In this document: positions 19,801 through 29,951 of the stretch, in pieces
Position numbering within the stretch: the first letter of the stretch is position 1
Layout of the letters: every line of letters begins with the position of its first letter
Source: Lepidodermella squamata
Taxonomy: Eukaryota; Gastrotricha
NCBI GenBank assembly: GCA_047495785.1
Contig: JBLDXI010000002.1
Coordinates: forward strand, 124,001 to 188,000
DNA: 64,000 nt
Direction of reading: 5' to 3'
Made by a program: the position numbers and the translations under genes
Notes under the pieces: model-generated
What the model saw: only the letters and a program-made list of their open reading frames with translations
What the model was told of the DNA's origin: nothing
Databases searched by the model: none

Positions 19801-22176
19801 TCATGTGGAGAAACAGGACATTGCCCCAAGGTTGCCCCTAGTGACAGGACGCTGCTCCTTCCGCGCTTGCAACCCAGGATAGATCCAAAATGCCGATAAA
19901 ATTGCAGAGGCGATGACGATGATGAACGCGATAGCTTCCTGCTGTTTAACCGCATTCGACTGTACAGTAATAGCGATTAAAATCGAAGCTGGTAACAGTG
20001 TAACTCCGGCAATAAGTGACAGAAAACATGGAGAAAACTCGTGACAACTATCCGTTAGTCCTTTTATCTGTCTCAGTTGAAGAGCATAAAGCAAACCGAT
20101 TGCTATCAGTAAGAATGAAAGAGCTGCCACAGCTCCCAGCAGTGACCATCCAATCGTAGGTTTCATCGCACATTGGACGAGCCAAGATTCGATCCTTGCG
20201 TCCAACTGGTCGTCGTACGTAGGCTGAGAGGCTAGCTCATAGGCGCAGATCATGCCGTTGCTAACAGCCCAGCCTATCAGGAGGGCCAAGTTGACGAAAG
20301 TGACAGAGATGGCTCCTAGGCTCGTCTGTTTATCAAATGTTTTCCAAATCTGACTCGGGAATGATAGAGATAATTTTGGATACATCGACATCTCATGCGA
20401 GAAATTAGTAGCTCTCTTCAGGGCCTTTATCTTTGAGGAATGAACCATACTTTGAACGAAGAAGTAAATATTTATCATCCGTGAAGCAATCAAGCTGAAG
20501 ACGATAGAAATTCCTATTCCGAGAAGGAAAAAGCAAGCTGTTGCTAAACCTGCGCTATCCAATGCCCTATCAATGGTAAAAGCTCCTGCCGACGTGTTCA
20601 GAATCAAACAGCCAACCAGGCCGATAATTTTGGTAATTCTTAGGTAAACCTTCCTCGGCTTATTCAGAGTGACTGAAATTATAGCACCCGATTGAATGAT
20701 CGTTGTCACGATTATCAGAAACCAGCACACACCAAACGAAATTGACGAAGCGTGTTGCAAATGTCTGAGAACGAGGAGTCGATCGCGAGGAGGAGCTCCA
20801 AGTGGCCATGCAATGGGACGGAGAATTCTGAATTCGTAGCTATTGAGGGAGAACTCTGACAGCTCCCTGTCGAGCTTCTGGCGGATGTAAATGAAGTCTT
20901 TGAGGCTATCAGGGGCCCACTGAGTGACTGTTTGTATGTCGCCCATGGGCGAGCCAGAGGAACTGAATGCCGACCTTCCAATCCTCATTCCCATGAACTC
21001 AGATGATAAAACAGATTCATTCGCAATTTTAGCGACAAGAGAAGGGTCTGATTGATAATCACGCAGGGTTAGGTTATACTCTGACTTCAGCCGCAGCTCA
21101 GTGTTGTGGAGGGCGAAGATGGCTGTCGAAAGCGCGTCGTAAACCCCGTAAGCAGCGATGAGAATCGAGTCTGCTGTTGCACGGGTTGAGTTTACTCCTT
21201 TGATTATATAAGCATCATAATCAGCCGCATTGTCTCCTAACGAGGTCACTCTACTGTAATTATCTGGCTTTCCAATGTTCCCGAAGTAATACGTCTGTCT
21301 AACTTGAGCTATTAACTCTTCTTGCGGGCAATCCTGGGCCATGGTGTTGTCGACGCTGATCGCAGTATTGAGAGCGATGAAAACGTAACGGGGTCCGCGC
21401 ATTCCTTGTTTGTAGGCAAAGCACAGAAAACGGACAACATTGAAGTTCCCAGTTATAGTCAACACTATCACTCTAGCTCCCGAATTCTTAATAACAGCCA
21501 CATCTTCTGGGGTTACGCTTCCAACAGTCACGTTACCAAAAAACACGTGAAATGTTGCAATTTCGAAGCGATTTGCAACGGCCTGGTCATGGAGCAATGT
21601 TGCAGTTCCATAGTCATTTACGTTACCCATGAACGCCAAGATTGCAATTCTGTTCCATCCCCCGATTTCCCGAATGAATTTCAGAATGGTGATCGCCGTG
21701 GTTTTGTAGGTAGGCAGGCGCCTGTAGAGATTGGGGAATGAATATTGATCCGCGAGAAACGGGGCAGTGCAAATTGGACTTATCGCGACTAGGCTGATAT
21801 GGCTAATAAAGCGGCCCACGGCTCGACATCCAACAGACTGGGCCGGGCCGACAATGATAGGCGATAAGTAACCATCCCGCCTCGATACATCGATTTCTCG
21901 GCTGAAGAGAACTGTCTCCTTAGCTGCATTCATGCCGAGAAGCTCTTCGCCATGGACGAACTCGATGTGATAATCCGGCAAAATGTCGCTCCGATTATTG
22001 ACGCGGTCGATTGCGAGTTGCACTGTTAGAAAGAACGCGGCACCTCGCCTAGCCTCGATTCCCTGTACCGGAGCGAGGAATAGCACTTTCAAGCGATGCG
22101 GCTTGGTTTGCGAATTGACTGCTGAAACAATCATGGTAGCTATCATGAGTGAGACGAAATTCAGCCTGGTAAGCAT
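19801..22176 (-). CDS. GABA-B-like class C GPCR, copy 5 (intact)
   Basis: Single-exon receptor of 791 residues from the ATG at 22176; the frame is open to 22233 but M-L-T-R-L-N-F aligns with copy 2. The flytrap ectodomain, conserved cysteines, W-P-L-G-A-P-P-R-D linker and 7TM are complete. The second intracellular loop is shortened and has V-H-S-S-K-I-K-A-L-K. The carboxyl end S-C-F-S-T is identical to that of copy 4. The 3' flank and about 350 bp of 5' flank are also shared with the copy 4/relic pair, so these are recent tandem duplicates now separated by a hAT insertion. A half dyad element is at 22281-22300. Confidence 0.9.
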   Translation of the reverse strand: MLTRLNFVSLMIATMIVSAVNSQTKPHRLKVLFLAPVQGIEARRGAAFFLTVQLAIDRVNNRSDILPDYHIEFVHGEELLGMNAAKETVLFSREIDVSRRDGYLSPIIVGPAQSVGCRAVGRFISHISLVAISPICTAPFLADQYSFPNLYRRLPTYKTTAITILKFIREIGGWNRIAILAFMGNVNDYGTATLLHDQAVANRFEIATFHVFFGNVTVGSVTPEDVAVIKNSGARVIVLTITGNFNVVRFLCFAYKQGMRGPRYVFIALNTAISVDNTMAQDCPQEELIAQVRQTYYFGNIGKPDNYSRVTSLGDNAADYDAYIIKGVNSTRATADSILIAAYGVYDALSTAIFALHNTELRLKSEYNLTLRDYQSDPSLVAKIANESVLSSEFMGMRIGRSAFSSSGSPMGDIQTVTQWAPDSLKDFIYIRQKLDRELSEFSLNSYEFRILRPIAWPLGAPPRDRLLVLRHLQHASSISFGVCWFLIIVTTIIQSGAIISVTLNKPRKVYLRITKIIGLVGCLILNTSAGAFTIDRALDSAGLATACFFLLGIGISIVFSLIASRMINIYFFVQSMVHSSKIKALKRATNFSHEMSMYPKLSLSFPSQIWKTFDKQTSLGAISVTFVNLALLIGWAVSNGMICAYELASQPTYDDQLDARIESWLVQCAMKPTIGWSLLGAVAALSFLLIAIGLLYALQLRQIKGLTDSCHEFSPCFLSLIAGVTLLPASILIAITVQSNAVKQQEAIAFIIVIASAILSAFWIYPGLQARKEQRPVTRGNLGAMSCFST

Positions 22177-22280
22177 TTTCATGTTCGTGGTTTGTTGCTT
22201 CTCAGAAAAATATGGAAATGACCTGATTGCCAAAATGTTTTTGAAAATGATGAATCCCTTGCATCTTCAAAAATATTGTT

Positions 22281-22304
22281 TAACAAGTGGGAAACATGAC
22301 CGTT
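22281..22304 (-). promoter_or_regulatory. Partial receptor-upstream element (copy 5 gene)
   Basis: The AACAAGTGGGAAACATGACC half is kept about 105 bp upstream of the ATG at 22176; the TTCCG arm is replaced. Confidence 0.45.
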
Positions 22305-22610
22305 TACGGAAAAGACGCACTTAGTGCGATGACGAGGATATCCTCGCATGTGGCGTCTTCCGTATGCGAAGACACCACAAAGCATCAGTTCGCTCGCTTA
22401 GAGAAAAATCCAAATTTGGTGACAATCAACATTGTCCCATTTTCGCCCTGCATTGCGACTTTGAGGAAGTGCATTGAGCAACGATCGTGTCCCGTGCAGT
22501 CCGCTCTGACGATGCCGCGTCAGACTGCGAGTAATGCTCAATGCACTTCTTGCTCATTTCATCGAGACTAACTTAAATGCCATCATCGCTAAACCACTTA
22601 ATTCAACGTA

Positions 22611-24002
22611 TACTCCTTAGCAGTTGAATACGGGGCTGAATAAGACGCTGAGGCCGCCATTACGAATTGCAAAGAAAGCAACAGACTGCGATCTCGGAAA
22701 TTCTTAAAAAGTAGCAAATCATTCGGAAAAGGAGTAAAAACAAGCAGCCAACCCCACTTTTCCTGGCTATGGTATGTGATTCCTCTGTCATCTGTCATTT
22801 TAGACTTTCTTAACACTTTTCCGTGTATTTTATTTGCTTGCGTTACTTATGGGATACGCCCTAACAGTGCCGGATGACACCTGAAAAGGCCCTAATCCCT
22901 AGATTTCGTCCAAGAAGACCCTTGATGGTAAGGGCCCCTCGTGTCGATTTGTATCTGATTTGACAATTATTTCACCGGGCCCTAACCCTTACTTGTTACT
23001 AAAAGGATGATCCGGCCCTGCTTATTATATTTCAACCATAATCAGGTTGGCGAAATTTGAGCAGAAAATGTTTCGATAGATAATGAAACAAGTTTATGCG
23101 CACATGAATTACTGGAGAGTTTTACGATAGAAGTAAGACTTCCATGTAATTATGTCACTCCAGCCATCTATAGTTCGAAAAAACAGGCATGCAAATGACA
23201 GAAATAAATTAATAAATTGATGCCCGTAAGTGGTAAACTTGAGCTAATGCACGCATCGTTAGTTATATGATGAAAATGATGAATAATAAATTAATATTTT
23301 AATCATCGCATTGCCGCAAAAATGTCCGCAATGAGTGCAAAAGTGAAAATCATTGTCACGGTCGAAGCAATCTTGAAACCTGTTATAATATTCCCACAGC
23401 AACCGCCTCAATGTCACCGGAAATTAAATATTATTATACAGAAATGTCAATATTCAGTATTCACGAGTCTTTTCGAAACTTATTACTCCTTGAAAGCGAA
23501 TTTTAATTTCGAAGATCTTCCAAACCCCTCAGACAAAAACAACCTCAAGTCTCTTTTATTTATTGATAACGACTAACAGCTTTTATCCTTGCATGTCCGC
23601 AGTTCACAATACCTTCCTTCCCCTCCTCAAACATCCAAGTTGGTTGCCTTGGTGGTTGGCTGGCTGGTTGGTTTCCAGATTTAGATTTCGCATGTCAGAC
23701 CTCGGTTATCATGGTGCATCCAGCGACCCAACGAGCCGTCAGCGATATGACAAGGAACGCGCGCGGCTTCCTCTATAAGACGGCTTGACGGATTATTTAC
23801 CTTGCAGAAAACTGGACTACCTTGGAATCTCAAGTTTCTGCCGCGTTTTACCATGGAATGTGCAAGGTGTGCCGGGTAGTTGAGCCAGAGCAACAATGGC
23901 AACGACAGCCTGCAAAAATTAGTAACTCCCGTTTCCAGGCCGTTGAAAATGTACTGGTAATTAGATACTCAGATCAGAGTACGCTTTTGGGTCTCGGAGC
24001 AG
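22611..24002. other. Intergenic, no gene recognised
   Basis: No supported genes. A G/T-rich run of GGTTGCCTTGG/GGCTGGCTGG words is at 23640-23670. Confidence 0.4.
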
Positions 24003-24270
24003 CAAGGGATGGAAACAGGAATGTGTTGCTGTATATGCCAAAGTATGCAGTATACGACTAGTCATTTCAAATAAAAAGCGAGCGAAGCGAGAACATTTTG
24101 AAGATTCTCCAACACGCTCCGAAACCTCTCGACTGGTTTCTTTTCCGCTTTCTAAGTTCCGCTATTTCATGTCCGCCGAATTTTTTTCCGCCATGATCAT
24201 TTACCGTGTTGGTTCGCTCGATTTTTAGTTGAAATGGCAAATACATCAACAACTAATTTTCCATCCCTGA
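24003..24270. mobile_element. hAT-like MITE inserted at a receptor relic
   Basis: The left end (CAAGGGATGGAAAC) and right end (TTTCCATCCCTG) form inverted repeats. These continue inward through TTGCCATTTCAACTAAAAATC-like and CGAGCGAA words for about 80 bp. CAGGGATGGAAA resembles hAT termini. No matching 8-bp duplication was found. It has no transposase frame. A half-copy is at 14199. Its right end abuts the receptor fragment at 24275. Confidence 0.6.
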
Positions 24271-24274
24271 TGCT

Positions 24275-24375
24275 CTTATTTATGGCGATTGTTAACATCG
24301 AACCTGCTTGAATTATCGTGATAAAGATAATAAGAAACCAGCATACACCGAAAGAAAAGAAGTCGTCGAAATGCC
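24275..24375 (-). pseudogene. Receptor relic containing TM1 only
   Basis: Minus-strand translation gives F-G-V-C-W-F-L-I-I-F-I-T-I-I-Q-A-G-S-M-L-T-I-A-I-N-K. This is nearly identical to the first membrane helix and following Asn-Lys of the GABA-B-like family. Similarity begins at the edge of the MITE and ends in a short duplicated GAAAGAAAAGAA stretch. No other part of this copy survives nearby. Confidence 0.85.
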
Positions 24376-25139
24376 AGCATACATCGAATGCCAGTATTTC
24401 ATCATAATGCAATTTTTTGACACTGTAGACACTGTAGAATTTTAGAAGGTAAATACGTGAACATCGACTGTTTGAGTTTCATCTTGCCATTCCATCATTT
24501 TTCGTCGCCTCCATGCCTGTTATTCTGAATTACAACAGCTAAAATTCAGTCTTTAAAAGTGCGGGAAAAGCGAATTACCCTCACGCTTCATAACGCTTCA
24601 TAACGCAAGTTAAACGCATTTTGAAATTGAGTTAAAATGTAGAAATGATTTTGAACGTTTGAAATTTGAATTTGGGCAGTAACGCACCATATGTCTGTCT
24701 ACACACACGCGACTAACAGATGTGACACCTGCCAATCTTATTTTATTATTTTATAAAAATTTCATAATAATTCGTCAACTGGTGAGCAACAGGCTGTAAA
24801 ATCCATATTTAATGCGCAATAATTTTTAAATGCGCAAGTGATAAATGCGCAAGTGAGGGTAACCCGGGAACAGCGGTTTGGAGTCTATCAACAAGCGGGA
24901 GTGGAGGCAGGTTATATTGATTTTACTTTCAAAGAAAACGCACAACGAAATTACGAAATTACGAAATTATAAAACGAACCCATTGAGGCCATAGTTCATA
25001 GTAATAAAAACATCCACAATTTATCGCTGATCCCGGATGTACAAATCTACAGATTCTACTCGCCTGTAATATACCGATTCATCGCGTTCACGTTCAGTTT
25101 AATTAAAAAACACACAAATTCCATTTCGCGGCGCAGCGA
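24376..25139. other. Intergenic, 3' flank of receptor copy 6
   Basis: Nothing coding. TTGATTTTACTTTCAA at about 24917 matches the receptor 3' flanks, and there is a short ACGAAATT tandem at about 24950-24970. Confidence 0.4.
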
Positions 25140-27580
25140 TCACGTAGGATTCGTTATTTTTGAGGAGGAACATGAGCTTGCTGCGATGTTGGCATTTGAA
25201 TCAGATGCAGCAATTGGCTTTTTCGAGGGGAGGAATCCAGGGTAGATCCAAAACGCTGACAAAATAGCTGAATCGATGACGGTAACAAACGCAATAGCTT
25301 CCTGCTGTTTAATCGCATCTGACTCTACAGTTATGGCGATCAGAATTGAAGCCGGCAAGAGCGTACCTCCGGCGATAACTGCGAGACAGCATGGTACGAA
25401 CTCATGGCAGCTGGTGGGTACTCCTTTTGTCTGTCTCAATCGGGACGCATACATGGAGGCTATTGCTATCAATAGGAATTCAATAACTGCCACAGCTCCC
25501 AGCAATGACCATCCAATCCCTGGTTTCATCGCACATCGGACGAGCCAAGCTTCAATCATAGCGTCCAAACTTTCATCGTACGTCGGTTGAGATGCTAGCT
25601 CATAGGCGCAGAACATACCATTGCTAACCGACCAGCCTATTAGGATGACCAGGTTGACAAAAGCGACCGAAATAGCTCCAATACTAGTTTGTTTGTCAAA
25701 CGTTTTCCAAATCTCACACGGGAAAGACACGGCTAATTTTGGAGAAATGGCAGCGCCTTTTGATAAAACTTTCTTAAGCAAGCCGTTCGATTTAGTAAAA
25801 GTGCTCCTAGTTGTCCCTATTTTCCTGGCTTTCCCCTGTACTTCGTGTTCCACAGTTTGAACAAAGAAGTAAATACTTATCACCCGTGTGGCAATCAAGC
25901 TAAAGACAATTGAAATTCCGATACCGAGCAAGAAGAGGCACGTTATTGCCAGACGTGCGCTGTCTAAACCCCTATCAATGGTAAAAGTCCCAGCTGCTGT
26001 ATTAAGGATTAAACAGCCAAGCAGGCCGAGTATTTTCGATAACTGGAAATGAAGTTGTCTCGGCTTATTCAGAGTGATCGCAATTGCTGAACCAGATTGA
26101 ATTAACGTCGTGATAATGATGAAAAACCAGCATACACCGAAAGAAGTTGTTGAAACGTGTTGCACATTTCTGTTAACGAGAAGACGGTCCCGAGGAGGAG
26201 CTCCAAGTGGCCATGTAATAGGCCGTAGAAATCGAAATTCGTAGCTATCGAGTGAAAACTCTGAGAGGCCTCTATCGAGCTTCTGACGAATGTAAATCAA
26301 GTCTTTGCTGCCATCAGGGGTCCATTGAGTCACAGTTTGAATGTCGCCCATGGGCGAGCCAGATGAACCAAAGGCCGACCTTCCTATCCTCATTCCTATG
26401 AAATCGGATGATAGAGCAGATTCGTTCGCGATTCTAGCGACTAGTGAGGGGTTGGAATAATAGTCGCGAAGGGTAAAGTTATACTCAGACTTGAGACGAA
26501 GCTCAGTGTTGTGGAGGGCGATGAAAGCTGTTGAAAAAGCGTCATAAAACATGTAAGATGTGATGAGAATCGAATCTGCTGTTGCTCGGGTTGCGTTTAT
26601 TCCCTTGATTATGTAAGCGTCGTAGTCAGCTGCATTGTCTCCGAGAGAGGTCAGTCGACTGTAGTTATCGGGCTTGCCAATGCTGCCAAAGTAATACGTT
26701 TGCCTAACTTGAGCAATCAGCTCTTTTTGCGAGCAATCCTGGGTCATGGTGTTGTCAACGCTGATCGCGGTAATCAGAGCAACGAAAGCGTAACGAGGTC
26801 CCCGCATTCCTTGTTTGAAGGCGAAGCACAGAAATCGGACGACGTGGTAGTTACTAGCTATAGTCATCACGATCACCCTTGCCCCTGAATTTTTGATGAT
26901 AGCTACGTCTTCCGAGGTTACGCTTGCAACAGCCACATTACCAAAAAATACGTGAAATGCCGCTATTTCAAATCCATTCGCAACGGCCTGGTCATGAAGC
27001 AATATTGCTGTTACATAGTCATTCACGTTCCCCATAAACGCTGTAATTGCTATTCTGTTCCAATTCCCGATTTCCCTGATAAACTTCAGAATAGTGATCG
27101 CCGTGGTTTTGTAGGTAGGAACACGCAGGTAGAGATTAGGGTATAAATAGTGATCGGCGAGGAATGGGGCAGTGCATGACGGACTTATCGCAATCTGGTC
27201 GATGTAACCGACGACACGACCCATGGCTCGACATCCAGCAGATTGAGCCGGGCCAACTATGATTGGAGATAGATAACCATTCCGCCCCGATCCATCGAAT
27301 TCTCGGCTGAAGAGAACAGCCTCCTTTGCAGCATTTATGCCGAGTAGGTCTTCGCGATGGACAAATTCGATGTGATAATCTGGCAGAATGTCGCTTCGAT
27401 TATTGACGCGATCAACGGCAAGTTGCACTGTTAGAAAAATCGCGGCGCTTCGCTTAGCCTCAACTTCTAGCACCGGAGTGAGGAATAAGACTTTCAAGCG
27501 ATGCGGTTTGATTTGCGAGTCAACCGCTAACACCATATAGTAGCCAACGTAAGTGCGGCTAGATGAATCCCGGGAAACAT
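25140..27580 (-). CDS. GABA-B-like class C GPCR, copy 6 (signal-peptide lesion)
   Basis: The frame from 27536 to 25140 is open for 798 residues with ectodomain, W-P-L-G-A-P-P-R-D linker and 7TM complete. It starts at M-V-L-A-V-D-S-Q, which is the middle of the family's signal peptide. The expected start is the ATG at 27580 (M-F-P-G-I-H-L-A-A-L-T-L-A-T-I), but that frame hits a stop after crossing about 27535-27541. One base appears to be missing where paralogs read an Ile/Ala-Met junction. Either the gene has lost its signal peptide, a shorter start is used, or this is a sequencing error. The second intracellular loop resembles copies 4 and 5. A near-perfect dyad element lies at 27673-27698. 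Confidence 0.8.
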
Positions 27581-27672
27581 TTTCAAGGTTTTGTTTCTTG
27601 CCTTATTTCAAAATAATAGGTCTCGTAAAACTTGATCAGCGAATATTTACCTCGAAGGCATGGACAAGCTTT

Positions 27673-27698
27673 ACTTCCGACCAGTCGGAAATATTGCC
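27673..27698 (-). promoter_or_regulatory. Receptor-upstream dyad element (copy 6 gene), most symmetric
   Basis: TTCCGACCAGTCGGAA has perfect 7-bp inverted arms (TTCCGAC/GTCGGAA) around two bases. It is about 95 bp upstream of the family-type ATG at 27580. Confidence 0.6.
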
Positions 27699-28750
27699 TT
27701 TTGCGGAATTAACTTTAAACACTTATGAGCGACAAGGATGTATCCCAAGGAAATTTTACTCCGCTCGCTCCTCGCGTTTCTTCCATGCAGAGCATTATTC
27801 TTATTGATTTTTGTATCATCTTCGAATTTTTTCCTTCATAAAACTTGCTCTGCATCTTTCGGCGGAACCAAATCTGATATACCTATGTCTCACCAGGGGA
27901 AAGCCCCAAGTCACAGACATTGTTCCAGATGAAGACGTGATAGCGAGGGAGATTTCGAAAAATGCTATCATTGATCTATGGCGCGAAAGCGGAAGGTGGG
28001 GAAGTGCGGGGAAAGCAGTATTAATCGGTGCAGCATTGATCATTTTCCTGCCCTGCTTGGCTGCTCACTATTCAAAAAATCTAACAGACACCAGATGCTG
28101 CGCTAAGCCGTGATCATCCTACTCTTTGCGGCGCGAAATGTGAGCAGAAAAACGAGTCGAAAAACGGAAAACAAAAACAAAAAACCGGAATCGAGACCCG
28201 CTTGATGGCTATGAGCAGCAAGCAACCGCGCAATTTCCGGCTCAATCCCAGTAATGGATGAACCACGAACAACAAAAATGTTGAAATGTATATATTCAAT
28301 CCCCTTTCAACGAATTTTGCCATGGAATACAACCAGTTGCGTAGTATACACCCGCAGCTCGAGAGGTCCAGGCTGAAAAACCCGACAAAAACATAGGTCC
28401 GATAAACTCGGAGCCTAAATATACCCAAACGTACCCCCAGCTCGTGGATCATACTAGTTCGCACACTGATCACTGACTACAACGCCAGCTGATGGAGAGT
28501 CGAAAAATCTGCGACGTCCAACCATTATCACCTGAATATTTGTCTAATCAATACATTTTGCTTGATGTTTTGATGACCCGAAAATTAAGAAAAAAGACCA
28601 GAGATGAAACCTTGATTGATGAAAATAACTATCACGCATTTCTGGTCCAATCATTTTTATTGCCACCATAGCAACGTATATTTTCCGAATGGTAACTAAG
28701 GACGCTTTTCACCAGTTCGACTTTAATGATATTTCACGCAAGAAATGCTT
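27699..28750. other. Intergenic, no gene recognised
   Basis: Several chance frames of up to about 119 codons occur, none with signal peptide, domain or splice support. Confidence 0.4.
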
Positions 28751-29951
28751 TTAATAGAAATGCTTAGAAATAGCGAGAAGGATGCAAATGAGAAGGCTGT
28801 AATTAGTGAGGACATCACCAGCGTTGTTATCCGCGTTGCTATCCTTGCGGCCTTTTTCAATGACCTTGCCAACCGACGCGCTGTAGTTATCCAGAGTACA
28901 CGCCTGGTCCATGTGGCCCTTGCAGCACGTGACTGACATGTTGAAATTATCTGAAACCAGTAGCGATTTCGAACATTGCGGTGAGCACTGCTGCGTCCGA
29001 GACAGAGGTTTGTCGTTAGGTTGGCGCATGCCGGCCCCTAGGGATTTGTACATGCGAAGGCAGACGAAGCCCTTCTGGCACGTTTGCAGGTTGGCTGATT
29101 TCCAATCTGCTGGGCAATCGTCCTGGCACGAGTAGCATTGATACGTCTCGCCTATTGTACCTGAGTCTGCGTTGTTGCTCTTGCGATTTTGAGCATTCGC
29201 ACTTTGGACTGAAATTCACAGTCACAGTGTAGAATTTGTACAGCGAAAAGTAAAAAATAAGGAACCTCAATAATTTCAAAACAATTATTTACCCCGAAGT
29301 TCGATCATTATCTAAACATTTCAACCATTATAAAAATTTAGAAAATTCGGAAAAAATTGGAAAATTGAAAATTCAAGAATGAGAAATTTTAATATTAAAA
29401 ATTGTAGGCTAGGCCGAGGCTCTTGAATTTTTTTCAATTTTTTCAGTAAATTTTCAAAAATTTTCAAAAATTATTTAAATGATTTTTGTAAATGATTTTT
29501 ATTTGAATAATTATTATGAAAGATTTTTTCTAAAAAATGTGAGGACTTTTGGAAGATATTTTCAGGAGGTTTTCGGATGTCTTGTCTTCGGTTTTTTTCA
29601 TATTTATAAATGTCTGTTTCCAGTGAAAACCTTGCTGCTTGCTCTATTACCAAATTATAACTTTCATTAAGAGAATGAAAAATGTCATTGATGACGTTCT
29701 ATTCTACGTATATCGATGAGCTCAAGTTACGTACTAAGTTAAATCAAAAATTAATTACGCTAAATGATTTCTGACTATTAGAATAGGGCAAAAATATGGA
29801 AAATTCCGGATATTTCGACATTTTTACGCAATTTCTCAATGTTCAGGTAATTTTAGGTAGTATTTTACTGTACAATTTGGAATTTCGTCGTAAACTCACC
29901 TAAACAAATAGCGACAATCGTTGAAAGACCAACTATCAGCTTGTTCTGCAT
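28751..29951 (-). CDS. Secreted/GPI-type Ly6-like protein (two exons)
   Basis: Exon 1 is 29951-29900 (M-Q-N-K-L-I-V-G-L-S-T-I-V-A-I-C-L, signal peptide). A roughly 690-bp GT-AG intron in phase 1 leads to exon 2, 29208-28751; the joined frame is 169 residues. The mature domain starts Q-C-Y-S-C and has ten cysteines. It contains D-W-K-S-A-N-L-Q-T-C, V-C-L-R, then C-x3-C, a C-C pair and a final C, the spacing of a Ly6/uPAR three-finger fold. The end is a hydrophobic L-L-I-C-I-L-L-A-I tail, as in GPI-anchored proteins. It is similar in sequence and in the phase-1 intron to the genes at 46052 and 51625. A surface or extracellular binding role is inferred from the fold. Confidence 0.8.

Noticed and set aside
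22860-23010. CCCTAA/CCCTAATCCC words suggesting telomere-like sequence
   Set aside because: The words are scattered and not in tandem; no array is present.
28114-28473. 119-codon minus-strand frame with hydrophobic stretches
   Set aside because: Composition follows local base content, no signal peptide at the start, no paralog in the window and no splice-consistent neighbours.
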